Below are positions 37,670 through 46,600 of a stretch of 64,000 nucleotides of DNA, piece by piece. The notes under the pieces are model-generated. The model did not search any database. It had not been told where the DNA came from and saw only the letters and a program-made list of their open reading frames with translations. A program made the translations under genes and the position numbers. The stretch is from Mycobacterium sp. MBM (GTDB taxonomy: Bacteria > Actinomycetota > Actinomycetes > Mycobacteriales > Mycobacteriaceae), in assembly GCA_021648845.1 (NCBI GenBank), contig JAKJHY010000021.1, positions 1-64,000 on the forward strand, given 5' to 3'. Every line of letters begins with the position of its first letter. Within the stretch, counting starts at the first letter, position 1.

Positions 37670-38461
37670 TCAGATGCGGCGCGCGCGTAACCCGTTGAGG
37701 AAAGGGCACCCCATCAGCACCCGGATGGCCTGGCTCAGGCCGGTGACATCGTCGACGGGTTTGGCGAAGGGCAGCCGGACGTCGTGATCGCCGGACTCGT
37801 CCTCCACTCGCAGTTGCACGCCGTAGCGGTCCAGGCCGAGCGGACGGACCCGCCCGTTGCGCAGGGTCTGGGGAAGCCGGTTGGCCAGCCGGTCCACCAC
37901 CTCGCGGTGCGCGGACTCCAGGTGGCGCAGCCAGCACGACTCCAGGCCGCAGAACGGATCGGGCCGGGCGGCCAACAGTGCACCCAACCCGACGGACTCC
38001 GCGCCGGTGGAATCGGCGACCACTACCGATTCGATCTCAAGGCGGGCCAGCGCGTACGGGGTGTCCCCGCGTGCTGCTTCCGCGTTGCCGGTATTCACTT
38101 GCAGCAGTGCCGGATTGGGGTTCTCGGTGGCCACCAGGTCGAGCATGCCGGCGATCTCGCCGTCGGGTACCAGAAACAGTCGGCCTTGGATCCAGACCAG
38201 CGAGCGCACCGGCTCGCGTAGCGGCAGCGGTGCGTAGTCGGTCATCTCCAACACGGCCTGCACCCCCGCGGAGCCGGCCGAGACCACCATGCCGGTCAGC
38301 AGACCGTCGGCGGGGACGGTGAGGGCGAACGAGCCGTCGTCGAGCAGATGGTGGACCGGCGTGGCGGCGGGTTCGAGACCCTCCACGGCCAGCATTGCGC
38401 CGCCGGCGCGGGCGCACGCGCTGCGGATCCGCTCGGCTGTGGTCGGTGCCGTCACGGCCAT
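37670..38461 (-). CDS. DUF2470 protein, Rv3839 homologue, likely iron-regulated
   Basis: 263 aa. The N-terminal part resembles a split-barrel fold (ALTVPADGLLTGMVVSAG), and the C-terminal region CWLRHLESAHREVVDRLANRL (about 176-196) followed by YGVQLRVEDESGDHDVRLPF is a DUF2470 domain like that of HugZ haem-utilisation proteins. Its position between bfrB and pheA, and the IdeR box 19 bp upstream, match M. tuberculosis Rv3839, an IdeR-repressed gene. Haem or iron handling is likely but unproven. Confidence 0.75.
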   Translation of the reverse strand: MAVTAPTTAERIRSACARAGGAMLAVEGLEPAATPVHHLLDDGSFALTVPADGLLTGMVVSAGSAGVQAVLEMTDYAPLPLREPVRSLVWIQGRLFLVPDGEIAGMLDLVATENPNPALLQVNTGNAEAARGDTPYALARLEIESVVVADSTGAESVGLGALLAARPDPFCGLESCWLRHLESAHREVVDRLANRLPQTLRNGRVRPLGLDRYGVQLRVEDESGDHDVRLPFAKPVDDVTGLSQAIRVLMGCPFLNGLRARRI

Positions 38462-38479
38462 CTGATTGCCTTCCGTTAG

Positions 38480-38498
38480 TGAGGTAAGCCTTACTTAA
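38480..38498. promoter_or_regulatory. candidate IdeR box upstream of the DUF2470 gene
   Basis: Plus strand TGAGGTAAGCCTTACTTAA; its reverse complement matches the IdeR consensus TTAGGTTAGGCTAACCTAA at 15 of 19 positions. It ends 19 bp before the ATG at 38461, where binding would block transcription. pheA starts 80 bp on the other side. Confidence 0.7.
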
Positions 38499-38577
38499 CT
38501 ACAAGTCCGGTGGGGTGCGCAAGGTTTCCCCATTGCGGTTGTACGGACGCACGCGATCCAGCCACTAGGGTGAGGGC

Positions 38578-39507
38578 GTGCCTCGTATCGCCTACCTCGG
38601 GCCGGAGGGAACCTTCACCGAGGCGGCCTTGCTGCAGATGGTGGCCGGCGCAATGGTTCCACTCGACGGTGCGTCCGACCCGGTCGCGGCGCTGCCCTAC
38701 GACAGTGCGGGCGGCGCGCTCGAGGCGATCCGGACCGGCGACACCGACTATGCGTGCGTGCCGATCGAGAATTCGATCGACGGTTCGGTGATCCCCACCC
38801 TCGACGGACTCGCCGACGGATCCGCGCTGCAGATATATGCCGAACACACCCTCGACGTCGCCTTCACCATCGTCACCCGAGCCGGGACGGCCGCCGCCGA
38901 CATCGAAACGGTGGCCGCTTTCCCGGTGGCAGCCGCCCAGGTGCGCAAGTGGCTGGCCGCCGAACTCCCACAGGCCCGCATCGTGCCGGCCTACTCCAAT
39001 GCCGCTGCCGCCCAGGACGTCGCGGCGGGTGCGGCCGACGCCGGGGTCAGCACCGCGCTGGCCGCGCAGCGGTACGGATTGGCCGCGCTGGCTTCCGACG
39101 TCGTCGACGAGGCCAGCGCGCGCACCCGCTTCGTGCTGGTCGGCTCGCCGGGCACGCCGCCGGCCCGCACGGGTGCCGACCGCACCTCGGTCGTGTTGCG
39201 CCTGGACAACGTGCCCGGCGCGCTGGTGTCTGCGATGACCGAACTGTCGATGCGCGGTATCGATCTGACCCGCATCGAATCGCGGCCGACTCGAACGGAA
39301 TTGGGCACCTACAAGTTTTTCCTCGATTGGGTCGGCCATATCGACGACGAAGCCGTCGGGGAGGCACTCAAGGCGTTGCACCGGCGCTGCGCCGACGTGC
39401 GCTATCTGGGTTCGTGGCCGACCGGCGCAGCGGTCGGGTCGCTACCGCCGCCGGTGGACGAGGCGGCACGCTGGTTGCAGGCAACACGGACAGGAGGATC
39501 GGCATGA
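38578..39507 (+). CDS. pheA: prephenate dehydratase
   Basis: 309 aa, GTG start. It converts prephenate to phenylpyruvate in phenylalanine synthesis. The start RIAYLGPEGTFTEAALLQM (residues 3-21) and VPIENSIDGSVIPTLDGLA (about 61-79) form the catalytic domain; ARTRFVLVG (about 181-189) carries the conserved Thr-Arg-Phe. The C-terminal ACT domain contains VPGALVSAMTELSMRGIDLTRIESRP with the ESRP regulatory motif that binds Phe. Overlaps the next gene by ATGA. Confidence 0.95.
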   Translation: MPRIAYLGPEGTFTEAALLQMVAGAMVPLDGASDPVAALPYDSAGGALEAIRTGDTDYACVPIENSIDGSVIPTLDGLADGSALQIYAEHTLDVAFTIVTRAGTAAADIETVAAFPVAAAQVRKWLAAELPQARIVPAYSNAAAAQDVAAGAADAGVSTALAAQRYGLAALASDVVDEASARTRFVLVGSPGTPPARTGADRTSVVLRLDNVPGALVSAMTELSMRGIDLTRIESRPTRTELGTYKFFLDWVGHIDDEAVGEALKALHRRCADVRYLGSWPTGAAVGSLPPPVDEAARWLQATRTGGSA

Positions 39508-40181
39508 CCGGTCGGCTGGTGCTGGTGCGGCATGGGCAGTCCCATGGCAACGTCGAACGCCGTCTGGACACCCGGCCGCCGGGTGCCGCGCTGACCGACC
39601 TCGGGCATCACCAGGCTCGCACCTTCGCCAAGGAGTGGACGAGCCCAATTGCGATGGTGGCCCACTCGGTGGCCATCCGGGCCCGGCAGACGGCCGCCGG
39701 GATCGCCGGGCACCACGATATGGCGGCCCACGAGTTCGAAGGCCTGCACGAGGTCCAGGTCGGCGATCTGGAGAACCGCAACGACGACGCCGCCATCAAG
39801 TCCTTCGAGGCGGTGTACCGCAGCTGGCATCAGGGCGATCTGGACGTACCCGTGCCCGGCGGGGAGACCGGACAGCAGGTGCTCGACCGCGTGGTGCCGG
39901 TGCTGACCGAACTACGGCTGCGCCACCTCGACGATCACCGGTGGCCCGGAGACATCGTGGTGGTCAGCCACGGCGCGGCGATCCGGCTGGTGGCGTCCGT
40001 GCTGGCCGGTGTCGACGGTGCTTTCGCGCTGGATCATCACTTGAACAACACCGAGTCGGTGGTCCTCAGCCCGATCACCGATGGGCGGTGGAGTTGCGTG
40101 CGGTGGGGCCCGCTGACTCCGCCGTTCTATCCCGATGCCGCAGAGCGTGACGCCGCAGCCACCGCCGGCCCGATGGGCTGA
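39504..40181 (+). CDS. histidine phosphatase family protein (Rv3837c homologue)
   Basis: 225 aa. LVLVRHGQSHGNVERRLDTRPPG (residues 5-27) contains the phospho-accepting His in RHGQ; the second catalytic His lies in VVVSHGAAIRLV (about 153-164). Phosphoglycerate-mutase-like fold; most such mycobacterial proteins are broad phosphatases. Translationally coupled to pheA (ATGA), with AGGAGG at 39492-39497. Its last 55 bp overlap the convergent Cys-rich gene. Confidence 0.88.
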   Translation: MTGRLVLVRHGQSHGNVERRLDTRPPGAALTDLGHHQARTFAKEWTSPIAMVAHSVAIRARQTAAGIAGHHDMAAHEFEGLHEVQVGDLENRNDDAAIKSFEAVYRSWHQGDLDVPVPGGETGQQVLDRVVPVLTELRLRHLDDHRWPGDIVVVSHGAAIRLVASVLAGVDGAFALDHHLNNTESVVLSPITDGRWSCVRWGPLTPPFYPDAAERDAAATAGPMG

Positions 40182-40357
40182 TCCAGCGCGCAGCCGCACC
40201 CCACGGCGTAGCAGTCGATGGTGTAGCTGTGGCCCGCTTCCGGTGTGCTGCAATCGGGCTCGGTGCACTCCGGGCGTTGCCCGATGTGCACGATGACGGT
40301 GCCGTGGCAGTGCTCATGCTCGATATCGGCTCCGCACTCCCGACATGTCGCGTTCAT
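40127..40357 (-). CDS. small Cys/His-rich zinc-binding-like protein
   Basis: 76 aa from ATG 40357. CRECG, HEHCHG, CTEPDC, IDCYAVGCGC: nine Cys and several His make a probable zinc-binding or metal-storing fold. The C-terminal tail overlaps the 3' end of the histidine-phosphatase gene on the other strand by 55 bp. The coding evidence is the regular spacing of Cys residues and absence of shadow-like composition; there is no homologue I can name. Confidence 0.55.
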   Translation of the reverse strand: MNATCRECGADIEHEHCHGTVIVHIGQRPECTEPDCSTPEAGHSYTIDCYAVGCGCALDQPIGPAVAAASRSAASG

Positions 40358-40420
40358 GGCTGCCATTGTGGCACTGCCCGCCGACACCGCGGGGCTCCCA
40401 CGCCCTCGGATGGGCGGCTT

Positions 40421-40759
40421 TCAGCCCCAGCCCAGTTCGTGCAGCCGCTCGTCGTCGATCCCGAAGTGGTGTGCCAGTTCGTGCACGACGGTGATCGCCA
40501 CCTCCTCGACAACCTCATCCTCGGTCCCGCACATGTCCAAGAGTGCGTCCCGATAGATCGTGATGGTGTCGGGCAGTGTGCCGGCGTAGGTCGAGTCCCG
40601 CTCGGTCAGCGCGATGCCCTCGTAGATCCCGAGCAGATCGGGCTCGTCGGGGTGGCGTCCCTCGACCAGGAAGACCACATTGTTGGCCGCGGCCGCGAGT
40701 CCTGGCGGGATGAGGTCGAGCGCATCGGCGACCAGTTCCTCGAACCGCTGCGCGCTCAT
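40421..40759 (-). CDS. zincin-1 metallopeptidase family protein (Rv3836 homologue)
   Basis: 112 aa from ATG 40759. TVVHELAHHFGIDDERLHELGWG at the C-terminus gives HExxH with a third acidic/His ligand, the signature of the small zincin_1 (DUF1025/possibly MPN-like) family. The first half, FEELVADALDLIPPGLAAAANNV, is the family's N-terminal helix. It may clear damaged peptides; activity unproven. It follows the septum-formation gene by 16 bp in the same direction, likely one transcript. Confidence 0.85.
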   Translation of the reverse strand: MSAQRFEELVADALDLIPPGLAAAANNVVFLVEGRHPDEPDLLGIYEGIALTERDSTYAGTLPDTITIYRDALLDMCGTEDEVVEEVAITVVHELAHHFGIDDERLHELGWG

Positions 40760-40775
40760 GAGAACCGGCACGCGA

Positions 40776-42215
40776 TTACGGCAGCGGAGGCGGTACGGGC
40801 TCGACCGGGGCGGGACCGGGCGGCGGCGGCGGGGCGCCGGGTGCCGGCGGTGCGGGCGGCGGCGGGACACCTTCCATCGGTGGCCCGGCGGGCGGCGGCG
40901 GAGGTGGTGGGACCGGCGGACCGTTCAGGAAGGTATTGCCGCCGGCCGGGGTTTCGGTCGCCGGTGCCTGTTCGGTCGTCTGCACCTGTTCGGTGGTCTG
41001 GCTGGACTGGCCGGGCAGGTGCTGGTTGGACTCGCTCTGCTGGCTGCTGGTGCTATTGCTCCCGCTGCTGTAGGACTCGTCATAGGTGATCTGCGACGAA
41101 GTGTCGATGGGCGGCAACGGAATGGCCGGGATGTTCAGCCGCTCGTCCGGGATGTCCGGCGGCGGGACGGGCGGGCGCCCGTTGATCATCAGCTGACCCT
41201 TCGCGCTGTTGAGCAGGGTCGACCAGCCGCCGTTGCCGAGGGTGGCTCCGATACTGCAGGACACCTGATGGCTGCCCGCCGACCAGCTGGGCAACGCGAT
41301 GGTGCTGTACACCAGCGTCAGCGTCGTGGTGCGCAGTTCCAGCGGCGCCAGGTAGGCGTCGGTGACCCGCGAACAGTTCTCCTTGACGAAGGTGTCCTGA
41401 TCGGCCTCCGCGGGCAGGCCCTCGGGGAACTTCTCGGCGAGGTTCACCGAACCGGTCACCTCAAGGGAGTGCGGCCCCGCGCAGTCCACCGGGATGTCGG
41501 TGGGCTGATTGGTCGCCGGATCGATGCCCAGGCACGTCCCGGCGGGCCACACCTTGGACTGATCGATATCGGCGACCTTGCCCTGGAAGGCCTGCTGCTG
41601 GTTGTTGGCGCCCGGCAGCTGCAGACCGCACAGCATCCTTCGCTCACCGGCCTGGCGCCAGGTCTTCTCGCCGGACCACAGCAGGCTGACACTGAATCGC
41701 CCGTTGGGGTCGTACCGGTCACCGAGATAACGCTGGACCGCGCTTTGGCACTGCTCCTGGCTGATCTGCTGGATCCGGGCCGGGGATGGGGGCGCGGCGT
41801 CCGGGCCGTACTCGGTGCCGGGGAACGTGCGCATATCGATCGACTCGGCGACCTCGAACCGATGTTCGGTGGTGCAGTCCACGATCTGGGCGGCGTCGGG
41901 GGTGCGCTCCGGCCAGTTCAGGCAGTCTCCGGCCTTGGCATTGTCGAAGGTGCTGTTGGTGCGTAACCCCAGCGCCCCGGTTCCGGCGTTCAACCCGGCC
42001 AGGCGCCCGCCGGCGGCGGTATCGGGCAGCACCGTGATGACGCCGGCGATCAGCAGCCCGCCCAGCGCAGTGAGCAGGAGGGCGCGGCGCGTGGGGCTCA
42101 GCGGACCGTTGATGGACCGCCACGACGGCACGGCCGCGCGCCATCGCGACACCGGTTTCTGCGAGGGCTGTGCCTCGTGCAGAAACGGTTCCTGGCCTTC
42201 GGGTGCGTCCGACAT
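40776..42215 (-). CDS. septum formation family membrane protein (Rv3835 homologue)
   Basis: 479 aa from ATG 42215. Cytoplasmic N-terminus, one membrane helix (RALLLTALGGLLIAGVITVLP, about 43-63), then two septum-formation (PF13845-type) repeats: AGDCLNWPERTPDAAQIVDCTTEHRFEVAE (about 94-123) and AGTCLGIDPATNQPTDIPVDCAGPHSLEV, both with the conserved Cys-...-Cys-...-H pattern. The C-terminal 110 residues are Gln/Ser and then poly-Pro (PPPPPPPAGPPMEG). Extracytoplasmic; may help division. The long Pro tail is unlike its neighbours. Divergent from serS. Confidence 0.85.
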   Translation of the reverse strand: MSDAPEGQEPFLHEAQPSQKPVSRWRAAVPSWRSINGPLSPTRRALLLTALGGLLIAGVITVLPDTAAGGRLAGLNAGTGALGLRTNSTFDNAKAGDCLNWPERTPDAAQIVDCTTEHRFEVAESIDMRTFPGTEYGPDAAPPSPARIQQISQEQCQSAVQRYLGDRYDPNGRFSVSLLWSGEKTWRQAGERRMLCGLQLPGANNQQQAFQGKVADIDQSKVWPAGTCLGIDPATNQPTDIPVDCAGPHSLEVTGSVNLAEKFPEGLPAEADQDTFVKENCSRVTDAYLAPLELRTTTLTLVYSTIALPSWSAGSHQVSCSIGATLGNGGWSTLLNSAKGQLMINGRPPVPPPDIPDERLNIPAIPLPPIDTSSQITYDESYSSGSNSTSSQQSESNQHLPGQSSQTTEQVQTTEQAPATETPAGGNTFLNGPPVPPPPPPPAGPPMEGVPPPPAPPAPGAPPPPPGPAPVEPVPPPLP

Positions 42216-42250
42216 CGCCTCCCATTGTGACAGGCGTGTCACGATGTGTG

Positions 42251-42267
42251 ACAAGTGATGCACTTGT
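42251..42267. promoter_or_regulatory. 17-bp palindrome in the septum-gene/serS intergenic region
   Basis: ACAAGTGATGCACTTGT is a perfect 7+3+7 inverted repeat midway between the divergent starts 42215 and 42328. A second dyad, GTGAC-N6-GTCAC (42227-42242), lies 9 bp away. The pair suggests one regulator acting on one or both genes. Identity unknown. Confidence 0.5.
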
Positions 42268-42327
42268 AATGTTATGTGGTTGTGGCCCGCGGGCCGTGAC
42301 TGTCGCCGCGCAAGTAGGGTTACCGCC

Positions 42328-43587
42328 GTGATCGACCTCAAGCTGCTCCGCGACGATCCCGATCGGGTGCGCGCCTCGCAACGCGCCCGCGGCGAGGACC
42401 CCGGCCGGGTGGATGCCCTGCTGGCCGCCGACACCGCCCGCCGCTCGGCCATCTCCACCGCCGACACCCTGCGCGCCGAACAGCGCGCCGCCAGCAAGCT
42501 TGTCGGCAAGGCCTCTGCCGAGGAACGTCCGGCGCTGCTGGCCCGCGCCAAGGAACTCGCCGAGGAGGTGAAAGCCGCCGAGGCCGATCAGGCCGCTGCC
42601 GAGGCCGCATTCACCGCGGCCCACATGGCGGTATCCAACGTCATCGTCGACGGGGTACCCGCAGGCGGTGAGGACGACTTCGCGGTGCTCGACACCGTCG
42701 GCACGCCGCCGACCATCGAGCACCCACGCGACCATCTGGAGCTCGGCGAGGCGCTCGGCCTGATCGACATGGAACGCGGCGCCAAGGTCTCGGGTTCGCG
42801 GTTCTACTTTCTGACCGGCCAGGGTGCCCTGCTACAGCTGGGTCTGTTGCAGTTGGCCGTCCGGCTGGCCACCGCGAACGGATTCACACTGATGATCCCG
42901 CCGGTACTGGTACGGCCGGAAGTCATGGCGGGCACCGGATTCCTGGGTGCGCACGCCGAGGAGATCTACCGGTTGGAGGCCGACGATCTCTACCTGGTCG
43001 GCACCTCCGAGGTGCCGCTGGCCGGCTATCACAGCGACGAGATCCTGGACCTGTCCGCCGGGCCGCTGCGCTATGCCGGCTGGTCGTCCTGCTTCCGGCG
43101 CGAGGCGGGCAGCTACGGCAAGGACACCCGCGGAATCATCCGGGTGCACCAGTTCGACAAGGTCGAGGCCTTCGTCTATTGCAAACCCGAGGACGCCGAG
43201 GCCGAGCACCAGCGGCTGCTCGGCTGGCAGCGTGAGATGTTGGCGGCCATCGAGGTGCCCTACCGGGTGATCGACGTGGCCGCCGGCGACCTGGGTTCCT
43301 CGGCGGCACGCAAGTATGACTGCGAAGCGTGGGTACCCACCCAGGGCACCTACCGAGAGCTGACGTCGACGTCGAATTGTTCGACGTTCCAGGCGCGGCG
43401 GCTGTCCACTCGATATCGGGACGAGAACGGCAAACCGCAGATCGCCGCGACGCTGAACGGCACCCTGGCCACCACGCGCTGGCTGGTCGCCATCCTGGAG
43501 AACCATCAGCAGCCGGACGGCAGTGTGCGGGTGCCGGCCGCCCTGGTGCCCTTCGTCGGTGCCGCGGTGCTCGAGCCCGCCGCCTAG
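42328..43587 (+). CDS. serS: seryl-tRNA synthetase
   Basis: 419 aa from GTG 42328, giving the normal mycobacterial start (M/V)IDLKLLRDDPDRVR. The N-terminal coiled-coil arm covers residues 30-100. Class II motif 2 is RYAGWSSCFRREAGSYGKDTRGIIRVHQFDKVE (about 251-283) and motif 3 is LNGTLATTRWLVAILENHQ (about 377-395); TSEVPLAGYH (about 229-238) binds serine. Complete. It charges tRNA-Ser and tRNA-Sec with serine. Confidence 0.96.
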   Translation: MIDLKLLRDDPDRVRASQRARGEDPGRVDALLAADTARRSAISTADTLRAEQRAASKLVGKASAEERPALLARAKELAEEVKAAEADQAAAEAAFTAAHMAVSNVIVDGVPAGGEDDFAVLDTVGTPPTIEHPRDHLELGEALGLIDMERGAKVSGSRFYFLTGQGALLQLGLLQLAVRLATANGFTLMIPPVLVRPEVMAGTGFLGAHAEEIYRLEADDLYLVGTSEVPLAGYHSDEILDLSAGPLRYAGWSSCFRREAGSYGKDTRGIIRVHQFDKVEAFVYCKPEDAEAEHQRLLGWQREMLAAIEVPYRVIDVAAGDLGSSAARKYDCEAWVPTQGTYRELTSTSNCSTFQARRLSTRYRDENGKPQIAATLNGTLATTRWLVAILENHQQPDGSVRVPAALVPFVGAAVLEPAA

Positions 43588-43603
43588 CGAACCCGGTTGC
43601 CCG

Positions 43604-46600
43604 GTGGCGACACAAGGCCCGGTGCGGGTGTCGGTGCTCGGCGCGGTGCGGGCCTGGACCGGCACCGACCCGGTGGCATTGGGGTCCCGGCTGCAGCGTG
43701 CGCTGTTGGCCCGGTTGGTCGTGGAGCACGGCAACACGGTGTCGGTGGATCGGCTCATCGACGATCTGTGGCAACGCGAACCCCCACCCAAGGCGCTCAC
43801 GGCATTGCAGGTCTACGTCTCACACCTGCGCCGCGGGATCGAGCCCGGCCGACCACCGCGGACACCCGCCCGGATCCTGGTCAGCGCAGCACCGGGGTAC
43901 TGCCTACGGCTGCCGGTGGATGCGGTTGATGCGTGGCGGTTCGAAGCGGGGATCGCCGCCGCGTATGACGAAACGGACGCGCAACGACGATTGGAGCACC
44001 TCGACAAGGCGCTCGCCGAATGGTCCGGGGATCCCTTCGCCGAGTTCGGCGACACCTTGTGGGCGGTGCCGGAAGTGGCCCGGCTGAACGAACTCCGGCT
44101 GGCCGCGGTCGAGTACCGCGCCGCGGCGCTCGTCGAGCTCGGCCGGTACGCCACCGCGGTGGCCGCCCTGGAACGACACGTCAGTGCCCGGCCCGAGCGG
44201 GAAACGGCCGTCGCCGTGCTGGCCACCGCGCTGTATCTGGCCGGGCGTCAGGTCGACGCGTTGGAAGTATTGCGGCACAACCGAAAACGACTCTTCGATG
44301 AGCTCGGTCTGGAACCCGGGAAGGCGTTGAAGGAGCTTGAGCACGATATCCTTCGACACGCCGACCACCTCGATCCATCACCGCCGAGGCCACGTCCACA
44401 GCCGGTGGCGCCGCAGGTGGACGCCACCGCCGAGCACGCGGCGTACGGCCGGGCCGAGGAACTCGCGGTGATCGACGCCGCCGCCCGCTCGGCCCCCTCC
44501 GGGGGTGGTGCGGTGCTGTGGATCGGCGGCGAGGCGGGTTCGGGCAAGACCACGCTGGCCGCAGCCGCGGCAGGTCGGTTGCAGGCCGCGGGATGGCGCA
44601 TCGTGCACGGACGGTGCCCGGAGGTCGACGGGGCACCCGCGGGTTGGGCGTGGACCGAGGTGCTCCGCGACCTGATCGACCCGCAGGCACCCTTCACCGA
44701 CCGCCAGGCTCTTGCCCCGCTGTTGCATGACGGTGCCGCGGCCGAAGCGGGCACCTTCTGGCTGGGCCAGGCGGTGGCCGACGTGCTGGGCGCGAGCGCG
44801 CGCCGCCAACCGCTGGCGGTCGTCCTCGACGATCTGCACCGCACCGACGGCCTCACCCTGGAGCTGTTGCGGCTGGTGGCCGACCGCGTCGAGGGTGGCC
44901 GCGTCCTGCTGATCGGCACGTACCGCCCGTCGGAGGATGGCGGTGAGCTGGAGGTGGCGCGGGCCGCGCTCGCCGTGCGCACCGCAGCGCATCTGATGCT
45001 CGGTGGGCTCGACGCCTCGGCCACCGCCGCGCTGGCCGCCGACTGCGGCTTGGCATCTGCGACCGGCGAGATGCTGCGGCAGCTGCGGGAACGGACCGGC
45101 GGCAACCCGTTGTTCGTCCGGGAGCTGGCCCGGCTGATGGCCGCCGAGGGACCGGCAGCGGTGTGGGCGTCGGTACCGGCCGGGGTGCGCGACGTGGTAC
45201 GCCGCAGACTGGCCCGGTTGCCCGACCCGACCGTGGCCGCGTTGAGCCGCGCGGCCGTGCTGGGACGCGATATCGATGTCGACCTGCTCGCCGAGCTGGC
45301 CCGCAGTGATCCCGATGATTTGCTCGACGCGCTGGAACCCGCCGTCCTGATGGGCCTGCTCGATGAACCCGAACCGGGCCGACTGCGGTTCGCGCACGGC
45401 CTGATTCGCGACACCCTCTACGAGGACATCTCCAAGCTGCGCCGGTGCCGGTGGCACGCCGCAGCGCTGCGATCGCTGCTCTCCGGTGGCCGCTGCGTCG
45501 ATGCGGCCACCCTGGCCCACCACGCCGTCGCCGGGGCGGTCGAGGAAACAGCTTCCGCGGCAGCATCTTTGGCGAAGGCTGCCGCGTCGGAAGCGGTCTC
45601 CGTCGGCGCCTATGCCGAGGCCGCACGGCAGTGGCGTGCGACGGTGCAGATGCTCGAGTTGGCAGCCGAGACCGGTGGACTGGACCGCGAGATCGAAGCC
45701 CGCTGCGGGTTGATCGCGGCGTTGGCGCAATCGGGTGACGCGGTGGCGGCCCGTATCGAGGTGAAGAACGGGTTACGGTTGTCGGCCGGCACTGCCCGCG
45801 ACGACCTGACCGTCCGGGTGCTCACGGCGTGGGACACCCCGCTGGTATGGCGCGACCGCGAATACGACGAATCCGACCCGGAGTTGATCGCTCTGCTGCG
45901 GCGCATGCTGGCTCCCGATACGGCGGTCGGGCTCACCGTGGCCGACCGGATCAAACTGCTCAAGGCATTGTTCGTGGAACTGGAGGGCGCCGACCCCGAC
46001 GGCGCGCTGGCGGTCAGCACCGAGCTGCTGGTCTTGGCGCGCCGCGCACACGCCGAGCACCCGGCGTCGTCCGGCCGGCTGTTGTGCACCGCCCTCAACG
46101 TCCGGGCCTACTGCGCGCTGGGGCCCGATCTGGACGCCGAGCGCGAGTCGGTCGCCGCCGAACTGTTGACCACCGCGGAGGCCGCCGAGCAGGCCGATTA
46201 TCAGGCGGTCGCGCATTGGTTGCTGTCCTTGGCGGCCGGGCACCGCAGCGATCTGGCGACCGCGAAGCGGCATGCGGATCTGGCGTTGGCGCGCGCGGGT
46301 ACCGGACAACTGGTGCACCTTCTCGGGGTGCTGGGCCTGTTCCAGGCACGGATGTACCTGCTGGCCGGCCGGTTGGAGCAGGCGGTGCACGCCTACACCG
46401 ACCTGGCCGCCCGGATGGTGGAAAGTGGTGCCGCCAACGGTGCCAAGCTGGCGATGGTGGGGCGGGTGACCGGCGAATTCTGCCTCGGCGATCTGGGCAG
46501 GCTGGCCGACGAGCTGGTCTATTTCTACCAAGAGGTCTCGGTCGCCGCGTTGGACGCCGCGGTACTCGCGCTGGTGGCCCGGGGCCGCGACGCGCAGGCC

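Noticed and set aside
42227..42242. GTGAC-N6-GTCAC as a Crp/Cmr site
   Set aside because: The Crp consensus needs TGTGA-N6-TCACA; here the TGTGA and TCAC halves are eight bases apart.
44378..45730. 450-aa antisense frame within the SARP regulator gene
   Set aside because: Low-complexity Arg/Gln/Gly composition, no motifs; the sense strand encodes a complete multi-domain protein.
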